A stretch of 64,000 nt of DNA from Pontibacter mangrovi (GTDB lineage: Bacteria; Bacteroidota; Bacteroidia; Cytophagales; Hymenobacteraceae): NCBI RefSeq assembly GCF_006385705.1, contig NZ_VFRQ01000004.1, forward strand, positions 367,117-431,116. The letters run 5' to 3'. The first letter of the stretch is position 1. Each line of letters opens with the position of its first letter. The translations under genes were made by a program, and so were the position numbers. Below are positions 17,232 through 25,435 of the stretch, in pieces. Below the pieces are notes generated by a model that made no database searches, was not told the DNA's origin, and was given only the letters and a program-made list of their open reading frames with translations.

Positions 17232-18173
17232 CTACCATTCATAATCTCTGCGTGAAGACGATCCGTAAGAGTAGGGAGGTCCGCTATAGGTGTTTCGGTA
17301 GCTGGAGCTGCTCCCATACCGGTCACTGTCACGGTCTCTCATTTCGTCCATTCTTCTACGGCGCTCAGCTTCTTCGTCTCCAAACCAAGACTTTACCTCG
17401 TCGCCGGCACGGTCAAAAAAGCCGCGCTCATGGTCTCTGTCTCTGTCGTGCTCCCGGTCATAGCCAGATGAGTAGCGGTTACGGTCGCTGTAGCCGGATG
17501 TTCTGTAGTTGGAGCTGTCTCTGTCTGAAGATCCGTAGGAAGAGCCATAGCTAGGCGTGTTGTAGTTGCTGGTGGTATAGCCAGTGCCGTAGGTACCGGA
17601 ACCGTAGCTGCTGCCATAGTTGGAGCCGCTGCCATATCCGCTTCCGTAGCTAGAGCCACTACCGTAGTTACTAGAGCCACTGCCGTAGTTACTAGAGCCA
17701 CTGCCGTAGTTACTAGAGCCACTGCCGTAATTGGATGACCCATAGCTTCTGCCGTAACGGTCGCTGTCGCGCATCTCGTCTCTTCTTCTGCGGCGCTCGG
17801 CATCATCATCCCCGAACCAGGATTTTACCTCGTCCTTCGAGCGGTCCCAGGTGTCGCGCTGGTTTCTGTCGCGGTCGCTGTAGTTGGAGCTTGAGCTTGA
17901 GCCATAGCCAGACGAGCCGTAGCCGTAATTAGAGCCGGCTGAGCGGCCATAGGTGGAAGTATTACCATATCCTGATCCTGAATAGGCGTCAGTGCCTGAG
18001 CCAAGGTCGGATCTGTTGCTGCCGTAGCCTGTTGAGGAGGAATCGTAGCCAGTACGGCGGCTGCGATTGCCTAAATCGTAATCGTTAGAATAATAGTTTC
18101 TGGAAGAGCCTCTTGTCTGAGACCTGTCATTGTCGTTGTACGGGTTATAGCCCGCGTTTTCATAGCTTCTCAT
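17232..18173 (-). CDS. Low-complexity Tyr/Gly/Ser protein with two SWFGD repeats
   Basis: 313 residues, almost wholly Ser, Gly, Tyr, Asn, Arg and Asp. Two copies of a charged module of about 30 residues share the cores DEVKSWFGD and AERRRR. They are separated and followed by YGSGSSN-type linkers. No signal peptide or membrane segment. It resembles uncharacterised stress-associated proteins of Hymenobacteraceae; an intrinsically disordered, possibly desiccation- or phase-separation-related role is a guess. Start at MRSYENAGY. Confidence 0.65.
   Translation of the reverse strand: MRSYENAGYNPYNDNDRSQTRGSSRNYYSNDYDLGNRSRRTGYDSSSTGYGSNRSDLGSGTDAYSGSGYGNTSTYGRSAGSNYGYGSSGYGSSSSSNYSDRDRNQRDTWDRSKDEVKSWFGDDDAERRRRRDEMRDSDRYGRSYGSSNYGSGSSNYGSGSSNYGSGSSNYGSGSSYGSGYGSGSNYGSSYGSGTYGTGYTTSNYNTPSYGSSYGSSDRDSSNYRTSGYSDRNRYSSGYDREHDRDRDHERGFFDRAGDEVKSWFGDEEAERRRRMDEMRDRDSDRYGSSSSYRNTYSGPPYSYGSSSRRDYEW
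17662..17724 (-). repeat. Three perfect 21-bp tandem repeats inside the repeat-protein gene
   Basis: The unit CCGTAGTTACTAGAGCCACTG repeats exactly three times, with degenerate copies on both sides. Each encodes YGSGSSN. Copy number could vary between strains by slippage. Confidence 0.9.
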
Positions 18174-18578
18174 AGGTTCTAATTGTTTTAAAGGTTATCT
18201 CAAAAGAATATTGGCAATACCTGATATTGTGGTTGCCAACGTTGTTTTTTTACGGGGCTTAGGTCTGTTATGTTCCGTTTGTCCATTTCTTTCGCTTTCT
18301 GCTAAGCCCCAACTCCCTCTACTACGCCTTTATTTAGGACGAAGTGCAATTTGCCCGCTTTTAAAGTTTAGGTGCGGTACAATATACTTTGTACAAGTAT
18401 GGCATAGGGATGCAAGCTGCAGTTGTGCTTTTTATTGTGTTTTACTGATTGTGTACTATTGGTTTAATTTGGCTTTTGTTGAATAAGTAGTTGATGTGCA
18501 GTGCTTTGTTGAGGCTTTATAAGCGGCTTTCGGGTTGAGGATTATTGAAAATATTTGTGTTGTTTGTGGCTGAAATGC
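18174..18578. other. Gene-free intergenic region
   Basis: About 400 bp, increasingly AT-rich to the right. The only open frames (for example 18211-18486) have no recognisable composition or start context. I see no RNA gene or repeat in it. Confidence 0.5.
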
Positions 18579-18609
18579 TTGGTGTATTGCGTGTGGTTTT
18601 ATAAATTTG
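18579..18609 (+). promoter_or_regulatory. Promoter of the 18711 lipoprotein gene
   Basis: TTG at 18579-18581, 20 bp, TAAATTTG at 18602-18609: a full Bacteroidetes promoter. It implies a leader of about 95 nt. Confidence 0.65.
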
Positions 18610-18710
18610 CGCCATACAGCAATAAAAGAAGACGGCAACCTGTTATTATAAAGTGCAATAAGTTGCAGTATTTTTCTAGAGCTTAAGACAATTTTTAGCC
18701 AAATATTAAA

Positions 18711-19121
18711 ATGAACTTAAAAACCATGCTGGCCTCTATGGCGGCTGTCCTTATGCTGACGGCCTGTGAGGATATCTTTGAAGGGGGAAGCCTGCAGCCT
18801 GACGGTTCTGTGCCAAGCCTGACTGTCAACAACCCCGGTAAAAACCAGAAGATCACGGCCTCGGGCGGCCTGCGCGTTAACATTACTGCGGTAGATAAGG
18901 ATGATGTGGACTACATCGACTTTACACTAAGGGGCGAAACGGCAGAAAAGCCTGTGGTTAGTTTCAGGACAAGCCCTGAAGAGCGGATTGTGGAGTTTGA
19001 CACGACCCTGAACGTGAGCGGCATTGCCCCTGGCGTGTATAAGCTAAAAGTGGCGGCTACCGACAAGCGTACCAACCTGAGCGTGCAGGAAGTAACCGTA
19101 AACGTCACTACTCAAGAATAA
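18711..19121 (+). CDS. Small Ig-like lipoprotein
   Basis: 136 residues. A lipobox LMLTAC gives Cys 19. The mature part is predicted all-beta and resembles bacterial Ig-like/DUF4625 domains (PSLTVNNPGKNQKITASGG ... GVYKLKVAATDKRTN). Probably anchored in the outer membrane. Single-gene unit with promoter and terminator; role unknown. Confidence 0.75.
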   Translation: MNLKTMLASMAAVLMLTACEDIFEGGSLQPDGSVPSLTVNNPGKNQKITASGGLRVNITAVDKDDVDYIDFTLRGETAEKPVVSFRTSPEERIVEFDTTLNVSGIAPGVYKLKVAATDKRTNLSVQEVTVNVTTQE

Positions 19122-19148
19122 CCTGTTCCGAAACATACTTTACCTCAT

Positions 19149-19183
19149 TAAAAGTCAGCTGTGGTTTCATAGCTGACTTTTTT
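19149..19183 (+). terminator. Terminator of the 18711 lipoprotein gene
   Basis: AAAGTCAGCT/AGCTGACTTT stem, 10-base loop, TTT tail. Confidence 0.8.
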
Positions 19184-19196
19184 CATATCATACCGC

Positions 19197-19335
19197 TATC
19201 AGTTAGTTCATGCGCGGTACCTTTTATTAATCTGCGGGCAGATTCCCCTCTCGGCAGGGGCCAGGGGTGGGCTTTGGGCTGTTGGTAAACTATGGAACTG
19301 GTCCATACGCATTATTCAATCGCTATGGGTATCAA
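19197..19335. repeat. Dispersed intergenic repeat, copy 1
   Basis: Shares with copies at 25230-25357 and 42762-43049 the blocks GCAGATTCCCCTCT, AGGGGTGGG, GGCTGTTGGTAAACTATGG, CATTATTCAATCG and GGTAT. It begins TATCAGTTAGT like copy 3. No conserved reading frame between copies, so it is probably non-coding. Confidence 0.75.
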
Positions 19336-19464
19336 GCCAGTATGCTGCAGGGTTCTGAGCAAGCGTGCTTTACTCACAAGAGGTGGACTCAGGCGGCGTG
19401 GCTGGCGCAGGAATCCATTTTAAAGTATAAACACGCTGCTCTTTGTCTGCACTGAGCTTGGCTT

Positions 19465-21912
19465 CTAAAACTGATACACCACCTGCCACTGCTCGTTCAG
19501 GACTAAACTGGCTTCAAAGGGCTCCCCGGTTTTCTGGGAGATAAAGCCTTTGATCTTTGGGGTCTTTCCTTTCAGAAGCAGCGAGGAGATCTGCTTTTCT
19601 GTGAGCTGCTTGCCGCCCATCTCAAATGGCACTACAAACTTACAGCCCTCTCTAAACCTGCTGCAGCCATAAGCGGCCTTTCCCTTCAATAATTTGCCTT
19701 GCTTGCAGCGCGGGCACTGTTCAAACGGATCTTTGGCAGCGGTTTTCTCCACCTGCTCCACCACCAGTTGGTTATTGTTATCGAGTTTCAGGATGGCATC
19801 GAAGCTATCGCCCTGCTCGTTTTTAAAACCTTTGATGGTGGGTGTTTTGCCTTTGCTCAATAGCGCCGTCACCTGTTTCTCGGTCAGTTCCTTGCCGTGC
19901 TGCTCAATAGGTATCAAGAAGCGGCAACCCTCTTTAAAGCGGATGCAGCCATAGGCTTTCGAGCCTTTCAGGATGTGGCCTTCTTTACAGGCAGGGCAGG
20001 AGCCGAGCCCTTTGGTTGGAGTGGCTTCTTTCTTCTCAGCGGATTTTATACTTGCCGGCTTCTTCTTGCCCTTGGCGGCTGGCTTCTCTTCCTGCTGCGG
20101 CTCCAGGGTTACGGTGGCGCGGTCATACTTTACTTCCTGCACCAGGTTTGTCACGAATTCCTGCAGCTCTTTTAAGAAAGCCTCCGCCTGAAACTCGCCG
20201 CCCTCTATCTGCCGCAGCTTGCGCTCCCACTGCCCCGTCATCTCCGCCGACTTCAGCGTCTCGTTCTTGATCACCCCGATCAGGTCGATGCCCATCTGCG
20301 TCGGCACGATCTTCTTTTTCTCCTTGCGGATGTATTGGCGCTTGAACAGCGTTTCGATGATGGCGGCGCGGGTAGAGGGGCGGCCGATGCCGTTCTCCTT
20401 CAGCGCCTCTTTCAGTTCCTCGTCATCCATCTGCTTACCTGCCGTTTCCATGGCGCGCAACAGCGTGGCCTCGGTATACTCCTTGGGCGGGTTGGTCATC
20501 TTCTTCTCCAGCATCGGTTCGTGCGGCCCGTGCTCACCTTTCTCAAAGTTCGGCAGCACGCCAGCGGCTTCCTCTTCCTCTTTGCCGTCTTTACCTGCAG
20601 GCGCATCCGACGATTTTACGTCATCGGCACCATATAGCACACGCCAGCCCGGCTCCAGGATCTGCTTGCCACGCACCCTGAACGTATAACCCGCCGACTC
20701 GGCCATCACCGTGGTGTTGCTCACGATACAGTCCGGGTAAAAGGCGGCAATGAAGCGGCGCGTGATGATGTCGTACACATCGGCCTCCCGGCCATATAGA
20801 TTGCCGGCCGAGGCACCTGTCGGGATGATGGCGTGGTGATCAGTAACCTTGTTGTTGTTGAAGACTTTCTTTGTCTTGCGGATCTTGCTTTGCAGCAGCA
20901 GCGTGACTTCTTGCTTATAGTTGGTCAAACCGCCCAGGATGCTTGGAATTTTCGGGTAAATATCGTCCGGGAGGAAGGTGGTGTCTACGCGCGGGTAGGA
21001 GACAACCTTCTTCTCGTACAGGCTCTGCACCGTCTTCAGCGTCTCGTCGGCCGAGAGGCTGAGCTTGTTGTTGCACTCGATCTGCAGCGAGGTCAGGTCG
21101 AAAAGCTTGGGCGGCGATTCGGTGCCTTTCTTCGTTTCCACGTCCGTGATCGTCAGCTCATCCTGTTTGATGGCCTCCATAATCTTCTGCGCCTCCTCTT
21201 CCTTCTGAAAACGCCCGTTGGTGCTGGAGAAAGTGGTGTCGCGGTATACGGTTTTGAGCTCCCAGAAGGGCTGCGGCACAAAGTTGGCGATCTCGTGGTG
21301 GCGGTTCACCAGCATGGCCAGCGTGGGTGTCTGCACCCGGCCGATGGAAAGCGTCTGGCGGCTGCCGTTGGCATACTTTAAGGTGAACAGGCGCGTGGCG
21401 TTCAGGCCCAGCAGCCAGTCGCCGATGGCGCGGCTCTTGCCCGCCTGGTACAGCGAGTCGAACTCCGAACCCTCCTTTAGCTGCGCAAAGCCCTGGCGTA
21501 TGGCATCCTCGGTAAGCGAGGAGATCCAGAGGCGTTTGAACGGCCTTCTATACTTTGCCTCCGTTAAAACCCAGCGCTGTATCACTTCCCCTTCCTGGCC
21601 GGCGTCCCCGCAGTTTATTACCTCTTCAGCATTATCGAGCAGCTTTTTAATGATCCCGAACTGCTTCTGTACGCCGCTGTCCTTCATCAGCTTGATGCCA
21701 TACTTCTCGGGCAGCATGGGCAAGTCGTAGAGGCTCCAGCGCTTCCACTCGGGGCGGTAGTCGTCGGGCTCGCGCAGGGTGCAGAAGTGGCCGAAGGTCC
21801 AGGTTACCTGGTAGCCGTTGCCCTCAAAGTAGCCATCTTTCTTGGTTTTGGCACCAATCACCATGGCAATCTCGCGGGCTACACTCGGTTTCTCAGCAAT
21901 ACAGACTTTCAA
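19465..21912 (-). CDS. topB: DNA topoisomerase III
   Basis: 815 residues, type IA topoisomerase that relaxes or decatenates DNA through a 5'-phosphotyrosine. An N-terminal Toprim has AEKPSVA (6-12) and the acidic cluster CGDAGQEGE (101-109). The active-site Tyr is 306 in VVSYPRVDT. Two C-terminal repeats of about 75 residues follow (CPxCKxG, a GC-RF-EGC motif, TPxIKGF). This Toprim_Crpt-type tail is common in Bacteroidota TopB. Complete and intact, with the start at MKVCIAEKPS. Confidence 0.93.
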   Translation of the reverse strand: MKVCIAEKPSVAREIAMVIGAKTKKDGYFEGNGYQVTWTFGHFCTLREPDDYRPEWKRWSLYDLPMLPEKYGIKLMKDSGVQKQFGIIKKLLDNAEEVINCGDAGQEGEVIQRWVLTEAKYRRPFKRLWISSLTEDAIRQGFAQLKEGSEFDSLYQAGKSRAIGDWLLGLNATRLFTLKYANGSRQTLSIGRVQTPTLAMLVNRHHEIANFVPQPFWELKTVYRDTTFSSTNGRFQKEEEAQKIMEAIKQDELTITDVETKKGTESPPKLFDLTSLQIECNNKLSLSADETLKTVQSLYEKKVVSYPRVDTTFLPDDIYPKIPSILGGLTNYKQEVTLLLQSKIRKTKKVFNNNKVTDHHAIIPTGASAGNLYGREADVYDIITRRFIAAFYPDCIVSNTTVMAESAGYTFRVRGKQILEPGWRVLYGADDVKSSDAPAGKDGKEEEEAAGVLPNFEKGEHGPHEPMLEKKMTNPPKEYTEATLLRAMETAGKQMDDEELKEALKENGIGRPSTRAAIIETLFKRQYIRKEKKKIVPTQMGIDLIGVIKNETLKSAEMTGQWERKLRQIEGGEFQAEAFLKELQEFVTNLVQEVKYDRATVTLEPQQEEKPAAKGKKKPASIKSAEKKEATPTKGLGSCPACKEGHILKGSKAYGCIRFKEGCRFLIPIEQHGKELTEKQVTALLSKGKTPTIKGFKNEQGDSFDAILKLDNNNQLVVEQVEKTAAKDPFEQCPRCKQGKLLKGKAAYGCSRFREGCKFVVPFEMGGKQLTEKQISSLLLKGKTPKIKGFISQKTGEPFEASLVLNEQWQVVYQF

Positions 21913-22213
21913 GCTTTTATGGGTTTAGTATGGCGTGATACAGATGTCAAATTTAACGCTTTTGCGCCTCATCTGCGAATAAAATCTATACTTATACCTG
22001 CCGCCAAAAAGGCTGGAAGAATAAACCTTAGCCAAAGTGGCCGGTTAAATTATCACCATCGTACATTAAGTATAGTGGCTGCTGCCAAAAAGTATACTTG
22101 TAAAGTTATATTTCGATGATTTAAGGTATAGTGCTAAAGCTGTGGAGATTAATGCTAAACTTTGATGAACTAGATGCTGTAAAAGCGAAGATAGAAGAAC
22201 GACGATAAAGAAA
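21913..22213. other. Intergenic region between divergent topB and phosphoesterase genes
   Basis: About 300 bp. It holds the 10-bp palindrome AAGTATACTT at 22090-22099 and two further AAGTATA/TATACTT copies. A very short open frame at 22152-22208 (MLNFDELDAVKAKIEERR) may be a remnant; not annotated as a gene. Confidence 0.5.
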
Positions 22214-23038
22214 ATGCTTACTATAAAAAAATGGTATAGCCGCGGCTTTTTGGCGGCGGCTATCCTTCTGCTGGGCCTGCTAAGCCAAGCCTGCGAGGAG
22301 TTTGAGTACAGCCCCTACGAGATCAGGCTGGACGAGGACGAGAAGAACATCAACGGCCGGAACATCGCCAAAATTGAGGCGCTCCCCATTTCCGCTTCCG
22401 ATACCCTCCGCTTTATACTTACTGCCGATACCCAAGGCTTTTATGAAGAGAACGAGAAAGTGGTGCAGCACATCAACCAACACCAGAATGTCGCCTTTGT
22501 GCTAATTGGCGGCGACTTGTCGGACTTTGGGCTGGCGAAGGAGTTTAAGCTGGTGCACGAGGACTTTAAAACCCTAAATGTGCCTTATGTGGCTGTGGTT
22601 GGCAACCACGATGCCATCAACAACGGCAAACAGGTCTTCTCGGCTATGTACGGCGACTACGACGTGAGTTTTACGGTGGGCAACTCCCGGTTTATACTTC
22701 TCAACACCAACTACCTGGAGTTTGACAAAAAGGTGCCCGACCTGGAGTGGCTGGAGAAAGAGCTGCAGGCGGCGCAAGGGTACGAGAACATCTTTGTTGT
22801 GTCGCACATCCCGCCGACCAACATGGAGTTCGGAGAGGAAAACACGCAGGCTTACGGCGAGCTGATGAGGAAGTATCATGTCACGTTTTCGCTGCACGGG
22901 CACAACCACAACTACAAGTACCACTTCCCGTTCGGAGAGGAGGTGCCGGTGCTGGAGGCGGATGCCACAGAGCATCTGGAGTACATCGTGTTCACGGTGG
23001 TGGGGGATGAGGTGAGTTTTGAGCGCGTTCAACTTTAA
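22214..23038 (+). CDS. Calcineurin-like metallophosphoesterase, lipoprotein
   Basis: 274 residues with lipobox LLSQAC (Cys 27). Metal-binding motifs: TADTQG, where the usual DxH has Gln in place of His, GGDLSDFG, VVGNHDA, SHIPP and HGHNHNY. Likely an exported phosphohydrolase. The Gln in motif I is known in some subfamilies, so activity is not excluded. It overlaps the promoter region of the beta-barrel gene 13 bp downstream, probably one operon. Confidence 0.85.
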   Translation: MLTIKKWYSRGFLAAAILLLGLLSQACEEFEYSPYEIRLDEDEKNINGRNIAKIEALPISASDTLRFILTADTQGFYEENEKVVQHINQHQNVAFVLIGGDLSDFGLAKEFKLVHEDFKTLNVPYVAVVGNHDAINNGKQVFSAMYGDYDVSFTVGNSRFILLNTNYLEFDKKVPDLEWLEKELQAAQGYENIFVVSHIPPTNMEFGEENTQAYGELMRKYHVTFSLHGHNHNYKYHFPFGEEVPVLEADATEHLEYIVFTVVGDEVSFERVQL

Positions 23039-23051
23039 AAGGGCCGAACAG

Positions 23052-23654
23052 ATGAAAAAGAAGATACTCTTGCCTTTGCTTTTGCTCGCGCTTTGCCTGC
23101 CTTTTTTGAGCTATGCGCAGAACACAACCGAGAACAACCGTAAATGGTACGCCCCGGACGCCCTGACGCTGCAGTTTGCAGGCAACGTGGGGATGCTGGC
23201 CTTTGGGCCTAACTACAGCTTTGCGCATGATAAAGTAAATGCCGAGCTCCTGTATGGCTTTGTGCCTAAATTCGACGCCGAAGAAGTGCTGCACCTGCTC
23301 ACGGTGCGGGGCATCTATAAACCCCTGAAGCGGGTGGACCTGCGCGAGAAGTATAAACTGACGCCACTGCGCATGAACCTGGGGCTGAGCTATTACTTCC
23401 GCGATCAGTTTTCCTCCTCCTGGGATAGCTCATACCCTAAAAACTATTACTGGTGGACGAGCAGCCTGCGCGTAACGGGCGGCCTGGGCGCGGAGCTGCA
23501 CCGGCCTCTTGCGGGCAGCAAACGCTTTAAAGAACTGACGCTGTACGGAGAGGTAGGCACCTATGACCTGATCGTGACCTCTGCCGTAAAGGACCCGACC
23601 CTGAATGCCTGGGATATCATTAGTTTCGCGGTGGGCGTGCGGGCAGGATTCTAG
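23052..23654 (+). CDS. Exported outer-membrane-type protein
   Basis: 200 residues from MKKKILL, where a signal peptide ends FLSYAQ. An ATG 33 bp upstream lies within the previous gene. The mature sequence shows alternating beta strands with aromatic ends (GMLAFGPNYSFAH, LGLSYYFRDQF) and a C-terminal GVRAGF, as in outer-membrane barrels. Function unknown; possibly linked to the upstream phosphoesterase. Confidence 0.75.
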   Translation: MKKKILLPLLLLALCLPFLSYAQNTTENNRKWYAPDALTLQFAGNVGMLAFGPNYSFAHDKVNAELLYGFVPKFDAEEVLHLLTVRGIYKPLKRVDLREKYKLTPLRMNLGLSYYFRDQFSSSWDSSYPKNYYWWTSSLRVTGGLGAELHRPLAGSKRFKELTLYGEVGTYDLIVTSAVKDPTLNAWDIISFAVGVRAGF

Positions 23655-23663
23655 GGAAAACTG

Positions 23664-23671
23664 TATATTTG
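23664..23671 (+). promoter_or_regulatory. -7 element TATATTTG before the DUF2905 gene
   Basis: Exact TAnnTTTG, 24 bp before the ATG at 23695. No clear TTG at the expected distance, so weak or activator dependent. Confidence 0.45.
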
Positions 23672-23694
23672 ATCTGTAGCGAACCAAAAACAGG

Positions 23695-23916
23695 ATGCAG
23701 CCAATCGGGAAAACCATCGTTGTCTTAGGGGTTATACTTGTGGCGGTGGGGTTGATGGTATGGCTGGCCGGCGACAAGTTCAGCTGGTTTGGCCACTTGC
23801 CCGGCGACATCAGAATAGAGAAGAAGAACCTGCGTTTTTACGCGCCCATCACCAGCATGCTTCTGCTCAGCATTTTCTTCTCGCTGGTGCTGTGGCTGCT
23901 GCGTAAGTTTTTTTAG
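23695..23916 (+). CDS. DUF2905 family small membrane protein
   Basis: 73 residues. Two membrane helices flank the conserved hydrophilic loop FSWFGHLPGDIRIE, diagnostic of DUF2905. Function unknown but widespread. Start at MQPIGKTIV. Confidence 0.85.
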   Translation: MQPIGKTIVVLGVILVAVGLMVWLAGDKFSWFGHLPGDIRIEKKNLRFYAPITSMLLLSIFFSLVLWLLRKFF

Positions 23917-23983
23917 GCCGATACGGCTGCTTTATACTTTGGCCATACTTTCCTAACTTGCCGCCGCCAAAGTATAAACCTGC

Positions 23984-24064
23984 ATGAGACTACAATTCCA
24001 CAAAGACCTATACGCTTTGCTGGCGATGGCGCTGGTTTTTCTGCTGCTTTGGCTGATCTTCTGA
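23984..24064 (+). CDS. Possible 26-residue single-helix membrane peptide
   Basis: ATG to TGA encodes a basic N-terminus (MRLQFHKDLY) and one hydrophobic helix (ALLAMALVFLLLWLIF). Its stop is 3 bp before the ATG of the YdcF-like gene, the arrangement of a translationally coupled leader or tiny membrane protein. Conservation in relatives would decide. Confidence 0.4.
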   Translation: MRLQFHKDLYALLAMALVFLLLWLIF

Positions 24065-24067
24065 GCC

Positions 24068-24832
24068 ATGTTCTTTATACTTTCCAAAACCCTGGACTTC
24101 CTTCTGCTGCCCATTGTGTGGGTGCTGCTGCTATTGTTTCTGGCTGTGTTCCTGAAGTCGGCAATCTGGAGGCGCAGGTGCCTGCTTGGTGCCTTGGCAA
24201 TGCTGCTGTTGCTGAGCAACCCTTTTCTGGCAAACCTGGCCTGGCGCGCATGGGAGGCAAGGCCGGTGCCGGTGCGCGAGGTAGGCACGTATGATGTGGC
24301 CGTGCTGCTGACTGGCGTTACGGAATATCACCCGGAGGCGACAGACAGGGTGCACACTAAAAAGGGGGCCGACCGGTTTCTGCACACGCTGCAGCTGTAC
24401 CGGCTGGGCAAAGTAAATAAGATTCTGATTACCGGCGGAAAAGGCTTCCTGATGGACGAGATGGTGCCGGAAGCAGAGCAGCTAAAGCGCATTATGCTGC
24501 AGGCGGGCGTGCCGGAGGAGGATCTGATCGTAGAGACAGGCGCTGTAAACACCCGCGAAAATGCCCTGAACACGGCTAAAATCCTGCAGCAGCACCCGGA
24601 GTGGCAGAAGGTGCTGCTGGTAACGTCTGCTTTCCACATGCGCCGTGCGGCAGGCTGTTTTACTAAAGCAGGGGTCACTTTTGATAGCTATCCCACCGAT
24701 TTTTACTCTTCCGCCCCCATTTACACCCCAGACTATATGATCATCCCCAATGCCGTAGCCTTCGAGGGGTGGCAGCACCTCGTTCATGAAATAGCGGGGT
24801 ATGTGGTGTATAAGGTTTTAGGGTATTGTTAA
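24068..24832 (+). CDS. YdcF/ElyC family (DUF218) membrane protein
   Basis: 254 residues. Two N-terminal membrane helices precede a DUF218 domain with VAVLLTGV, ILITGGKG, VPEEDLIVETGAVNTREN and VTSAFHMRRA. ElyC/SanA relatives act in envelope polysaccharide metabolism, notably undecaprenyl-phosphate-dependent steps. Start follows the tiny ORF by 3 bp. Confidence 0.88.
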   Translation: MFFILSKTLDFLLLPIVWVLLLLFLAVFLKSAIWRRRCLLGALAMLLLLSNPFLANLAWRAWEARPVPVREVGTYDVAVLLTGVTEYHPEATDRVHTKKGADRFLHTLQLYRLGKVNKILITGGKGFLMDEMVPEAEQLKRIMLQAGVPEEDLIVETGAVNTRENALNTAKILQQHPEWQKVLLVTSAFHMRRAAGCFTKAGVTFDSYPTDFYSSAPIYTPDYMIIPNAVAFEGWQHLVHEIAGYVVYKVLGYC

Positions 24833-24959
24833 AGATACTCTGGCGCAAGCGTCCGCCTGTGCCTTTATACTTTTGCCACCGCTTCCTGTAACTGGAGCCA
24901 AGCCATTCTTTCTATCTGCCGTTCATCCTCAGTCTTACAAAGTATAGTTTTACCTCTGG

Positions 24960-25229
24960 CTTTGGAGCCCTCAAGGCCGGGAGGCCTCACCTTCCCGCAT
25001 CGCGCTGTCTACACTTCCTTTGCTCCTGCGTCGCAATGCCCTTATGGGCACCGGAAATCTAGAAGGCGCTCTTGGGGGATACCCCCACGGAAAGAATGGG
25101 AACAGATTCGATAGCCACCGCTGACAGAGCTTGAACGGAGTTCCCCTCCTTAGCTAAGGAGGGGCAGGGGTGGTTGGACCCGGTAATGTAGAGCTCCCTC
25201 TCCTGTTCTTAGGAGAGGGTGAGGTATAA
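24960..25229. repeat. Composite non-coding region with hairpins and partial repeat copy
   Basis: It contains the palindromic string CCCCTCC-TTAGCTAA-GGAGGGG (25143-25164), a TGGGGG-ATA-CCCCCA hairpin near 25072-25086, a GGCC/GGGAGGCC-rich segment near 24970-24990, and a second degenerate start of the dispersed repeat. No gene seen. Confidence 0.5.
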
Positions 25230-25357
25230 TTCCCCTCCTCTGGACTAGCCAAAACGTGAGTTTTGAGCTAGCGAGCGTAGCTCTCTAGGGGTGGGTTTTA
25301 GGCTGTTGTTAAACTGTGGAACCAATCCATGCGAATTGTTCAGTCGATATTAGTATA
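25230..25357. repeat. Dispersed intergenic repeat, copy 2
   Basis: TTCCCCTCCTCTGGACTAG, AGGGGTGGGTTTTAGGCTGT, AAACTGTGGAACCAATCCATG and CAGTCGATATTAGTATAA match copies 1 and 3. The middle carries an extra 40-bp insert with an imperfect hairpin. Confidence 0.75.
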
Positions 25358-25393
25358 AACACGCAAGTTCAAAGGCAGCCACCTGGCTCTGAA

Positions 25394-25433
25394 AAAACAA
25401 CCAACAATTAACAACCACCAACCAACAATCAAA
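25394..25433. repeat. Low-complexity ACCAACAATTAAC tract
   Basis: Same A/C-rich unit type as at 9582-9658, here directly after the stop of the dehydrogenase gene on the minus strand. Confidence 0.6.
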
Positions 25434-25435
25434 AC

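Noticed and set aside
17662..17724. Possible CRISPR-like repeats
   Set aside because: The 21-bp units are directly adjacent without spacers and are in frame within a coding gene.
18211..18486. 91-codon frame in the intergenic region
   Set aside because: Cys/Leu-rich composition without domain or promoter; the promoter found nearby serves the 18711 gene.
19267..19455. 62-codon frame inside dispersed repeat copy 1
   Set aside because: The frame is not kept in the other two copies.
22152..22208. 18-codon frame MLNFDELDAVKAKIEERR
   Set aside because: Looks protein-like but is too short to support; possibly a remnant of a lost gene.
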